Source of the DNA: OMOG01 sp041485845
Lineage (GTDB): Bacteria; Acidobacteriota; Terriglobia; Bryobacterales; Bryobacteraceae
Assembly (NCBI GenBank): GCA_041485845.1
Contig: JBGPKH010000361.1
Location: 1-8,926, forward strand
Length of the DNA: 8,926 nt
Reading direction: 5' to 3'
Part shown: positions 1 through 5,384 of the stretch, piece by piece
How positions within the stretch are numbered: position 1 is the stretch's first letter
How the letters are laid out: each line of letters begins with the position of its first letter
The notes under the pieces: model-generated
What the model was told of the DNA's origin: nothing
Seen by the model: only the letters and a program-made list of their open reading frames with translations
The model's database searches: none
Made by a program: the position numbers and the translations under genes

Positions 1-138
1 AAGCGCTGCGGCGCACGGTGGAAGGAGGAGACGGGTCAGCACATCGTACAGCTACGAGCCCTCGCCCTAAGTGATCGATGGGGTCCCGCAATCGAACTAA
101 CACTTCGCCCGCTGCGTAAGCCTGTCCGCGCGGCTTGA
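1..138 (+). CDS. C-terminal tail of a transposase-like protein (partial, 5' end outside window)
   Basis: Frame 1 is open from the left edge to a TGA at 136-138, giving 45 residues that start KRCGARWKEETGQ and continue with a QLRALALSDRW stretch. This resembles the end of ISKra4-type transposases, in which a K-x-G-x-x-W segment is followed by a helix of the form (L)xLRAxxLSxRW. That resemblance is from memory of the family and was not checked by search. The catalytic DDE residues would lie upstream, outside the window. It is convergent with the STAS gene, whose stop is at 197. No inverted repeat or target duplication marking the element's right end could be recognised in 139-196, which holds nothing else I can identify. 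It could also be an unrelated hypothetical protein. Confidence 0.45.
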   Translation, partial: KRCGARWKEETGQHIVQLRALALSDRWGPAIELTLRPLRKPVRAA

Positions 139-196
139 CTGCTCAATGTCCAGTATGAGAGCCACACCCCGCCTGCCTCTATCTTGTAAACTCCCG

Positions 197-547
197 CTAG
201 CCCAACGCCTGGACCGCGTCCGCCAGGGTTGGGCAGACAGTTATGATCAGGTGAATCTGGGTCATCTTCAGGAGGTGCAGGACCCGGCCGCCTTCGGGAG
301 CCACGACGATCAGCTTCCCGCCGCTCTCTTTCAGCTTGCCGGAACTGAGCGCCACCAGGCCGATGCCGGCGCTATCGATGTAGTCGACGGCGGTCATGTC
401 CAGGATCACGCGCAACTGGCCGTTCTTGATGAGCTCGTCGACGATGGTTTCGATCCGTTGGCTCTCACGGCCCAAGGCCACCTTGCCGGTCAGCTCCACC
501 ACCGTGATATCCGGCTCGATCCGTTTTTCCTCAATTTGAAGCAGCAT
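197..547 (-). CDS. STAS-domain anti-sigma factor antagonist (SpoIIAA/RsbV-like)
   Basis: A 116-aa single-domain STAS protein. Family members are cytoplasmic partner-switch regulators: unphosphorylated antagonist binds a HPK-like anti-sigma kinase and frees a sigma factor, and phosphorylation on a conserved serine blocks this. Visible here are the first strand ITVVELTGKV (about residues 14-23), the central strand VILDM, and the signature DSAGIG at residues 58-63, with Ser59 in the position of the phosphorylated serine of SpoIIAA. A GGKLIVVAPEG strand and a C-terminal helix follow. The length is normal for the family. I chose the ATG at 545-547, which starts just before the first strand; a TTG at 587-589 in the same frame would add 14 atypical residues. 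It begins 28 bp after the DUF72 stop and is probably the last gene of the operon. No kinase or sigma factor is in view. Confidence 0.85.
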   Translation of the reverse strand: MLLQIEEKRIEPDITVVELTGKVALGRESQRIETIVDELIKNGQLRVILDMTAVDYIDSAGIGLVALSSGKLKESGGKLIVVAPEGGRVLHLLKMTQIHLIITVCPTLADAVQALG

Positions 548-575
548 AAGATGTTGGTCCAGGATACCGCGCCGA

Positions 576-1529
576 TCACGGCTCCACAAGCGAGAGAATG
601 GTGGAGGGCGCGTTTCCCTCCAGGCGGTTGTTCACGAAAAGGAACAGGAACTCCTTGTTCTCACGGGCGCGGCCGATCAGCACGCGCATGGATTCGCGCG
701 CTTCGGGGTTGGGATCCTGCACTTGGGTGTACGGCGCAAACGCCTCGACGGCGTTTTCGTAGAGCCTGCCGCGGCGCAGCAATGCGCGGCACACCTGGAA
801 ATCGGCGGTGGCGGAACCGGGGATGGCGATCTGGTGCTGCAATTCGGGCATGCGCGACCAGGCGTTGTATACGTGCGCCACGCGGCGGCTGCGCAGGCAG
901 TCGAAATAGTCGCGCTCGAGGAACTCGGGGTTGCGGATCTCGACCGCGTAGCGAAACTCCGGCGGCAGGCCGGCGAGAAACGGATCGAGGCGGTCGAGGA
1001 ACTCGGCCAGCTCGGCGAAACTTTTGCGGCCGAACGAGCCGAATTCGAAGATGAGGACCGCGGTCTTCTGGCGATAGGGGAGCAGGGGCCGCAGAAACAT
1101 CTCCTGGAGCATGTGAACGTCGAGGAAGGCTTCGTTCTCACGGCCGGCCTGCGGTCCGTAGCGCGCGTGCGCCGGGAACACTTTGCAGGTGATTTGTTCC
1201 GGCACCTTGAAGGCGAAGCGGAAGGTTTCCGGTGTCAGGTGAAACAGGCGGCGCCAGAAGTCTTCGGTGGGGAACTGGTAGAAGGCGAAATCGCCGCACA
1301 CCGCGGGGAAGGTTTCGGCGTACTCGCGCAGGCACTCGGCCTCGAACACTTTGCGCGAGAATTTTCCGCGCGAGAGGTAGCGGTCGCGGCTGTAGATCTG
1401 CCCGAGCCAGCCAGGGTACTTCCAGGAACTGCCGCCGATGTAGATATTGCGGTCGGCCAGGGCACGCAGCTTCACGGCCAGCCCGTCGCGGTCGAACGAA
1501 CCGGGCTCATCGAACAGCGGACCTACCAC
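576..1529 (-). CDS. DUF72 domain protein (YecE-like)
   Basis: A 317-aa protein of the DUF72/YecE family, which has a TIM-barrel-like fold and no settled biochemical function. The hallmark opening strand IYIGGSSWKYPGW (about residues 29-41) corresponds to the family G-T-S-S-W-x-Y-P-G-W pattern. It is followed by a KVP motif (FAFKVPEQIT), the strand AVLIFEFGSFG and the diagnostic YAVEIRNPEFL segment (about residues 194-204), then a Y-N-A-W near the barrel end and the late strand FLFLFVNNRLEGNAP. The length is slightly above the usual 240-300 aa because of a short N-terminal extension. The GTG start (1527-1529) overlaps the stop codon of the upstream gamma-glutamyltransferase gene by 7 nt, and no strong Shine-Dalgarno is seen, so translational coupling is likely. 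No downstream ATG precedes the first barrel strand. Confidence 0.88.
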   Translation of the reverse strand: MVGPLFDEPGSFDRDGLAVKLRALADRNIYIGGSSWKYPGWLGQIYSRDRYLSRGKFSRKVFEAECLREYAETFPAVCGDFAFYQFPTEDFWRRLFHLTPETFRFAFKVPEQITCKVFPAHARYGPQAGRENEAFLDVHMLQEMFLRPLLPYRQKTAVLIFEFGSFGRKSFAELAEFLDRLDPFLAGLPPEFRYAVEIRNPEFLERDYFDCLRSRRVAHVYNAWSRMPELQHQIAIPGSATADFQVCRALLRRGRLYENAVEAFAPYTQVQDPNPEARESMRVLIGRARENKEFLFLFVNNRLEGNAPSTILSLVEP

Positions 1530-3352
1530 GCCTGTGACGACCGGAAGTAGTAGGGGTCGGCGCCCGCTTCGATCATCCCGCTGGGGTTGAGGCGGACCAG
1601 CACGGGCGCGGCGCCGCTGGCATAGCGGCTGCGGATTTCGACCACGTGGCGCCGCCTTTGCAGCTCGGCTACTACGGGGGCGGGAGTGCGCTCATCGAGC
1701 AGCAGTGTGCCGGGACTCATGGCGTGATTGTCGAAGCTGGAAACCAGGTGCTCGGTCTGGAAGCGCGGAGCCTCCACCGCCTGTTCGGCGTTCATGCCGA
1801 ATTCGGCGGCGTAGAACAGCACCTGAATCAGCGACTGTTCCTGATTGTCGCCGCCCGGTGTGGAAAACGTCAGAACGGTGTTGCCGGGACCCACGACCAG
1901 CGTGGGGCTCAAGGTCACGCGCGGCCGCTTTCCACCGGCGAGCTCGTTGGGGTGGCCGGGGACGAGCAGGAAGCTCTGCGCCCGCTGGGTGAGCGGAATG
2001 CCGGTGTCGCCGGCGATCAACTGCGGCATCCAGGCGCCCGAGGGCGTGATCGAAATGGCCACGCCGTCCTTATCGATGGCGTCCACGCCGGTGGTGTCCT
2101 TGGCGAGCAGGGCGTCGTCGATCTTGCGCGTGCCGATCTGCGCATAGAAAGGATGCTTCGGCGGGTTGGGGCCGATGCTGCCGGGGCGGAAATCGAGCGA
2201 TGCCTCGCCGGTGATCTGTTTGCGGCGCTCCGCTCCGTATTCCTTGGAGAGCAGGCGCTCGGTGGGAATTTTGACGAACTTGGGATCGCCATAGTAGGTG
2301 TCGCGGTCGGCATAGGCCAGCTTGAGTGCTTCGACCAGAGTGTGGATGTAGTCGGCGGAGTTGAGTTTGAGGTCGGCCAGGTTGAAGCCCTCGAGAATGT
2401 TCAAGGTCTGGATCATGGCGGGGCCCTGGCTCCAGAAGCCCGGCTTGTAGACGGTGTAGCCGTGGAAGGTGGTGGAGACGGCCTCTTCGGGTTCCACATG
2501 GAACGCCGCCATGTCTTCATAGCGCAGGAGGCCGCCGTTCTGTTTGGAAAACTCGCCGATTTTGTGGGCGATCTCGCCGCGGTAGAAATAGTCGCGCACC
2601 GCGTCGATGGCTTTGGCGCGGTTGGCGCCGGAGGCCAGCGCCTTCTTCTCCACGTCGGCCATGGAGCGCAGGGTGCGGGCGAGGTCGGGCTGGCGGAAGA
2701 TGGAGCCGATCTGCGGGGCGCGGCCGTTGGGAAGGAAGACGCGCTTGGACGTAGGCCAGCCCTCGAGGTACTTCATGCTGCGATCGAGGGCGAAGAAACG
2801 GAGCTCGTCGAGGGGGAAGCCGTCGGCCAGGTCGATGGCGGGCTGCACGGCTTCGGAGAAGGATTTCGTGCCGAACTCGCGCAGCGTGACCAGGGCGCCT
2901 TCGACCATGCCGGGGACCAGCGCGGAGAGAATGCCGGCCACGGGCACCCAGTCTTTCAGGCCTTTGGGTTCGGGAGGATCGACGATTTCGTCGGGCTTGA
3001 GCTTGTGGTTGCGAAAGAAATCGGCGGTGGCCAGTTTGGGCATGGTGCCGACGCCGGCGATGGCGTACACCTTGCCGGCCTTGGTGCGCACCAGGATGGG
3101 GGCTTCGCCGCCCAGTCCGAAGTGCGAGAACTCGGTCACGGAAGCGGCCAGCATGGTGGCGATGCCGGCGTCCACGGCGTTGCCGCCGCTGAAGTACATG
3201 CGCATGCCGGCTTCGGTGGCATACTCGGTGCCCGCCGCGACCGCGCCGCGGGTACCGCGCGAAGGCAGCCGCACGGGCCTGTTCGGGGGTTGGCGCTGGG
3301 CCGAGGCTGCCATCACCACTACCGCTGAAAGAACCGCCAGTCTGAGTTTCAT
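1523..3352 (-). CDS. Gamma-glutamyltransferase family Ntn-hydrolase, exported
   Basis: A 609-aa protein of the gamma-glutamyltranspeptidase/cephalosporin acylase superfamily. These precursors cut themselves into large and small subunits, and the new N-terminal Thr is the nucleophile. Residues 1-19 (MKLRLAVLSAVVVMAASAQ) form a signal peptide, so it should act in the periplasm. The large subunit shows the SGGNAVDA motif and a GLGGEAPILVR segment ending in Arg89, at the place of the carboxylate-binding arginine. The processing site is KDTTGVDAIDKDG, making Thr420 the predicted nucleophile, and the oxyanion STPGG lies at about residues 497-501. The start is the ATG at 3350-3352; further in-frame upstream codons would place the signal peptide internally. 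Several residues that bind the gamma-glutamyl group in E. coli Ggt are replaced (see findings), so substrate identity is open: glutathione, another gamma-glutamyl compound or an acyl amide. First gene of a three-gene operon. Confidence 0.88.
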   Translation of the reverse strand: MKLRLAVLSAVVVMAASAQRQPPNRPVRLPSRGTRGAVAAGTEYATEAGMRMYFSGGNAVDAGIATMLAASVTEFSHFGLGGEAPILVRTKAGKVYAIAGVGTMPKLATADFFRNHKLKPDEIVDPPEPKGLKDWVPVAGILSALVPGMVEGALVTLREFGTKSFSEAVQPAIDLADGFPLDELRFFALDRSMKYLEGWPTSKRVFLPNGRAPQIGSIFRQPDLARTLRSMADVEKKALASGANRAKAIDAVRDYFYRGEIAHKIGEFSKQNGGLLRYEDMAAFHVEPEEAVSTTFHGYTVYKPGFWSQGPAMIQTLNILEGFNLADLKLNSADYIHTLVEALKLAYADRDTYYGDPKFVKIPTERLLSKEYGAERRKQITGEASLDFRPGSIGPNPPKHPFYAQIGTRKIDDALLAKDTTGVDAIDKDGVAISITPSGAWMPQLIAGDTGIPLTQRAQSFLLVPGHPNELAGGKRPRVTLSPTLVVGPGNTVLTFSTPGGDNQEQSLIQVLFYAAEFGMNAEQAVEAPRFQTEHLVSSFDNHAMSPGTLLLDERTPAPVVAELQRRRHVVEIRSRYASGAAPVLVRLNPSGMIEAGADPYYFRSSQAW

Positions 3353-3365
3353 AACGATTGCTCTT

Positions 3366-3371
3366 ATTGTA
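3366..3371 (-). promoter_or_regulatory. Candidate -10 box for the gamma-glutamyltransferase operon
   Basis: On the minus strand, TACAAT (5 of 6 to TATAAT) ends 13 nt before the ATG at 3352. Transcription would begin roughly 6-7 nt before the start codon, giving a near-leaderless mRNA, and no Shine-Dalgarno is present. No convincing -35 hexamer lies at 16-18 nt spacing, so the call is tentative. Confidence 0.35.
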
Positions 3372-3376
3372 GGAGA

Positions 3377-3403
3377 TTGGAAGACGGCTGCGGGCGGTAT
3401 AAT
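3377..3403 (+). promoter_or_regulatory. Candidate promoter for the zinc-ribbon / DinB pair
   Basis: A perfect -10 box TATAAT at 3398-3403 follows TTGGAA (4 of 6 to the -35 consensus) at 3377-3382, with a slightly short 15-nt spacer. The predicted transcription start near 3410 leaves only about 4 nt before the ATG at 3414. This agrees with the absence of any Shine-Dalgarno there and points to leaderless translation. It is divergent to the candidate promoter of the gamma-glutamyltransferase operon within a 61-bp gap. Confidence 0.5.
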
Positions 3404-3413
3404 CCCTTCAGCC

Positions 3414-3569
3414 ATGAAGGACACCGGATCGGAAAAGCCGGCAGCGCGCAAGGACGAGAGCGAGCCGATGTGGTACTGCCCGGTGTGCTCCACGCGCCTG
3501 ACGGAACGCAAGTGCAAGCTGTTTTGCGAGCGGTGCGGCTACTACCTGAGCTGCGCGGATTACTACTGA
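3414..3569 (+). CDS. 51-aa cysteine-rich zinc-ribbon-like small protein
   Basis: A 51-aa ORF from an ATG at 3414 to a TGA at 3567. It has a charged N-terminus (MKDTGSEKPAARKDESEP) and then six cysteines at residues 22, 25, 34, 38, 41 and 47, in the pattern C-x2-C-x8-C-x3-C-x2-C-x5-C. The C22PVC25 and C38ERC41 pairs are typical knuckles of a rubredoxin-like zinc ribbon, which probably binds one Zn ion through these four. The tail CGYYLSCADYY is aromatic. I recognise no named family, so a role in nucleic-acid or protein binding is inference. It is supported as a gene by the perfect -10 box just upstream, the regular Cys spacing, and the tight junction with the DinB gene, whose alternative GTG start abuts this stop codon. 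The two are likely co-transcribed. Confidence 0.65.
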   Translation: MKDTGSEKPAARKDESEPMWYCPVCSTRLTERKCKLFCERCGYYLSCADYY

Positions 3570-3578
3570 GTGAGGGTC

Positions 3579-4064
3579 ATGTCCGAGATTCCATCGTTAC
3601 TGGAACGTTTCCGCCGCGGCCCGGAGTTGTTGGCCGTGGTTCTGACCGGGGTCTTCGGAGAGGAGGAGGATTTCGTGGCCGCTCCGGGCAAGTGGAGCGT
3701 CCGGCAGATTGTGGCGCACCTGGCGGATGCGGAACTGGTGGGCGCGCATCGATTCCGGCAGGTGATTGCGGAAGACAATCCCACGCTCATCGGGTACGAC
3801 CAGGATAAGTGGACGGCCAACCTGGATTACCCGCGCCGCAAGCCGAAGACTTCGCTCGAAACGTTCCGGCGGATTCGGGGTGAGAATTACGAATTACTCA
3901 AGGGCCTGCCGGAAGAAGCATTCGAGCGGGCGGGCAACCACACCGAGCGCGGCCGCGAGACGCTGCGGCAGTTGCTCGAGGGGTACGCCGGGCACGCGGA
4001 GTCGCACGCGCGGCAGTTGCAGGAGATCCGGGAGGAGTACAAGAGGGTGAAGGGGAAGAAGTGA
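3579..4064 (+). CDS. DinB family protein (putative metal-dependent hydrolase/transferase fold)
   Basis: A 161-aa protein with the DinB/YfiT-like four-helix bundle. The family includes metal-dependent thiol-S-transferases and hydrolases, while most members are uncharacterised. The expected metal triad is present: His47 in WSVRQIVAHLADAE, and His139 and His143 in YAGHAESHARQL (H-x3-H). The middle segment NPTLIGYDQDKWTANLDY is typical of the damage-inducible DinB_2-like group and is also the part duplicated at 5122-5357. The length matches the usual 150-170 aa. The start is uncertain: the ATG at 3579 is preceded closely by GAGGG, and a GTG at 3570, directly following the zinc-ribbon stop, would add three residues. 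The context suggests co-transcription with the zinc-ribbon gene. The C-terminus is lysine-rich (KRVKGKK). Confidence 0.88.
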   Translation: MSEIPSLLERFRRGPELLAVVLTGVFGEEEDFVAAPGKWSVRQIVAHLADAELVGAHRFRQVIAEDNPTLIGYDQDKWTANLDYPRRKPKTSLETFRRIRGENYELLKGLPEEAFERAGNHTERGRETLRQLLEGYAGHAESHARQLQEIREEYKRVKGKK

Positions 4065-4123
4065 GATGGGGGGCGGGTGGGCGGCCACTAGACCACGGCA
4101 ACTACCGTCGCAAAGCTCGCTGA

Positions 4124-4163
4124 ACCAACTGTCCGGTAAGCGCGTTGGGCAGTACCAACTGTC
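4124..4163. repeat. Short direct repeat ACCAACTGTC, two copies 30 bp apart
   Basis: ACCAACTGTC occurs at 4124-4133 and 4154-4163, each copy followed by a C/G-rich stretch. It lies in the 187-bp gap between the convergent DinB and DUF4177-like genes, where I see no gene, tRNA or clear terminator. It might be a protein-binding site or the end of a degraded mobile element; nothing decides between these. Confidence 0.35.
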
Positions 4164-4251
4164 GGGGCGAAAGGCCTCTAAGTCTAAGGTCACATGAGCC
4201 GCACGGCGCGACGGTCCAAGCCGCGACGTCGATTCGATGGATATGCCACGC

Positions 4252-4467
4252 CTACTTCCGGAAAATTACATACGGGCCATTCATTTCCACCAATTTCCAG
4301 CCTGCCTTGGCATAGCCATTTAGAATTCCTTCTATTTCCGCTGGTTCTGACGCCCGGCTAATGTTGAGCACCCTATATTGGACAACGCCTTGAGCCTGGA
4401 CGCTCAACAAACCGTGTGCCGGAGAGCTAGAGCGGGGGCCGCGGTCGAATTTGGGACCGGTTGACAA
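4252..4467 (-). CDS. DUF4177-like small protein, probably 5'-truncated
   Basis: Up to 71 aa, ending at TAG 4252-4254. Residues 28-71 (VVQYRVLNI..., then EIEGILNGYAKAGWKLVEM and NGPYVIFRK) match the DUF4177 pattern of a beta strand, a helix ending in G-W-x-L-V and a final strand with I-F-R/K. Its function is unknown. The only upstream start in frame is a TTG at 4465-4467 without a Shine-Dalgarno, directly preceded by a stop codon. Residues 20-26 (LLSVQAQ) look like the cleavage end of a signal peptide, but the residues before them (TGPKFDRGPRSSSPAHG) are not hydrophobic, so the true N-terminus may have been lost. The base composition is visibly richer in A/T than in every neighbour, suggesting foreign origin. 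The 5' end abuts the toxin promoter. It could instead be a short intact gene using an internal TTG at 4408-4410. Confidence 0.55.
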   Translation of the reverse strand: MSTGPKFDRGPRSSSPAHGLLSVQAQGVVQYRVLNISRASEPAEIEGILNGYAKAGWKLVEMNGPYVIFRK

Positions 4468-4489
4468 CTATACGCCAGGGGCGTAGCAT
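4461..4489 (+). promoter_or_regulatory. Promoter of the toxin-antitoxin operon
   Basis: A consensus -35 box TTGACA (4461-4466) is separated by exactly 17 nt from TAGCAT (4484-4489), 4 of 6 to the -10 consensus. The predicted transcription start is near 4496, which is also the GTG that opens the toxin reading frame. Confidence 0.6.
4471..4485. promoter_or_regulatory. Palindromic operator in the toxin-antitoxin promoter
   Basis: TACGCC-AGG-GGCGTA is a perfect inverted repeat with 6-bp arms and a 3-nt centre. It lies between the -35 and -10 boxes and runs into the first bases of the -10. HTH antitoxins of the HigA type typically bind such palindromes over their own promoter, so autorepression by the antitoxin or the toxin-antitoxin complex is the likely use. 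Confidence 0.6.
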
Positions 4490-4495
4490 GAGTTG

Positions 4496-4810
4496 GTGTT
4501 CGAGTCTATCGAGTCGGCCGCGTTCGATCGTGCGCGGCCTTACTACCTCGATGACGACGAATACGCCGAATTGCAGCAGTTCATGATGCGCAGTCCGGAG
4601 GCGGGGGCGATCGTTCGCGGCTCGGGTAGTGTAAGAAAACTTCGCTGGCGGCGTGTGGATGCCGGCAAGCGTGGCGGTTTGCGCGTGATCTACTACGTGC
4701 GTTATCGGCCGAACGAGTTCTGGATGCTGACCTTGTACGCGAAGGCGAAGCAAGAGAACGCGCCGGCCCATGTTCTGAAGCGACTGAAGGAGGCGTTCCG
4801 AGGTGAGTAA
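4496..4810 (+). CDS. RelE/HigB-type toxin of a type II toxin-antitoxin system
   Basis: About 104 aa of the RelE/ParE superfamily (HigB-2/RelE-like branch), whose members are usually ribosome-dependent mRNA interferases. Recognisable family segments are DDDEYAELQQFMMRSPEAG near the start, GSVRKLRWRRVDAGKRGGLRVIYY in the middle (the conserved basic strand pair) and WMLTLYAKAKQENAP, followed by a C-terminal helix. The start is odd. A GTG at 4496 (or TTG at 4493) opens this frame, but the best Shine-Dalgarno (AGGGG 4477-4481) sits 6 nt before an ATG at 4488 in another frame. That ATG would read MSW, and one added G would fuse it to VFESIE, so a one-base deletion at the 5' end is possible. The stop codon lies inside the antitoxin gene (8-nt overlap). 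Confidence 0.8.
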   Translation: MFESIESAAFDRARPYYLDDDEYAELQQFMMRSPEAGAIVRGSGSVRKLRWRRVDAGKRGGLRVIYYVRYRPNEFWMLTLYAKAKQENAPAHVLKRLKEAFRGE

Positions 4811-5117
4811 AAAGCTCAGCCCGCGCGCGCGGGCACGATTCGAGGCTGATCGTGATATTTGGCAAGAGGTCCAGGATGGTGTTCGCGAAATCAAAGCCGG
4901 CGGAGGCAAGCGGACTGCGGTGGAGCCCCGTTCGCCCATCGTGCGCGCTCGCTTGAAGTCCGGCCTGACGCAGGCGCAGTTCGCCGATCTTCTCGGTGTC
5001 TCGAAGCGGACCTTGGAGCAATGGGAGCAGGGGCGCCGTGTGCCGAGCGGAGCGGCAAAGACATTGATCCGGGTCGCCGAACTACATCCCGAAATCCTGC
5101 GAGAGATCGCGGCCTGA
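4803..5117 (+). CDS. HTH antitoxin (HigA/XRE-like) of the type II toxin-antitoxin system
   Basis: A 104-aa protein. Residues 1-40 are charged and probably form the toxin-binding arm (MSKKLSPRARARFEADRDIW). Residues about 52-90 form a Cro/XRE-type helix-turn-helix, LTQAQFADLLGVSKRTLEQWEQGRRVPSG, with the recognition helix at SKRTLEQWEQG. It should neutralise the toxin and repress the operon through the palindrome at 4471-4485. The GTG start at 4803 overlaps the toxin stop by 8 nt and has a strong Shine-Dalgarno AAGGAGG (4787-4793, 9-nt spacing) inside the toxin gene. The toxin-first order is typical of higBA-like loci. The TGA at 5115-5117 is followed within 4 bp by the DinB gene fragment, so nothing downstream belongs to this operon. 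Confidence 0.85.
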   Translation: MSKKLSPRARARFEADRDIWQEVQDGVREIKAGGGKRTAVEPRSPIVRARLKSGLTQAQFADLLGVSKRTLEQWEQGRRVPSGAAKTLIRVAELHPEILREIAA

Positions 5118-5121
5118 GAAT

Positions 5122-5357
5122 CGGCAGGTGGTTGAGCGAGACAATCCCACGCTCATCGGGTACGACCAGGATAAGTGGACGGCCAACCTGGATTACGCGC
5201 GGCGCAAGCCGAAACAGTCGCTGGAGACGTTCCGGCGGATTCGGGGCGAGAATTACGAGTTACTCAAGGGACTGCCGGAAGCGGCATTCGAGCGGGCGGG
5301 CAATCACACGGAACGGGGCCGCGAGACGCTGCGGCAGTTGCTCGAGGGGTACGCCGG
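5122..5357 (+). pseudogene. Internal fragment of a second DinB-family gene
   Basis: This 236-bp stretch aligns without gaps to 3756-3991 of the intact DinB gene (constant offset 1366), with 21 mismatches by my count (about 91% identity). Homology begins abruptly 4 bp after the antitoxin stop and ends at TACGCCGG. It covers only the middle of the protein (RQVVERDNPTLIGYDQ through LLEGYAG). The first metal-binding His region and the C-terminal H-x3-H are both missing, so it cannot make a functional DinB protein. A reading frame from a GTG at 5128 continues for 210 codons, but its remaining two-thirds run antisense through the propeller gene and are not coding. Eleven of 17 altered codons are synonymous, so the copy diverged largely as a working gene before it was broken. 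Confidence 0.85.
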
Positions 5358-5384
5358 AGGACTGGCAGTCCAAGGAGGCCCGTC

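Noticed and set aside
1646..3328. 560-codon plus-strand open frame
   Set aside because: It is wholly antisense to the gamma-glutamyltransferase gene, is extremely rich in Gly/Ala/Val/Glu with no domain, and is a typical GC-rich mirror frame.
4201..4255. tRNA-like T-arm string (TCGATTCGA) near 4229
   Set aside because: No matching acceptor stem, D-arm or anticodon arm could be assembled around it.
5359..5371. Hairpin GGACT-GGC-AGTCC as a terminator between the DinB fragment and the propeller gene
   Set aside because: The stem is only 5 bp and no T-tract follows on either strand.
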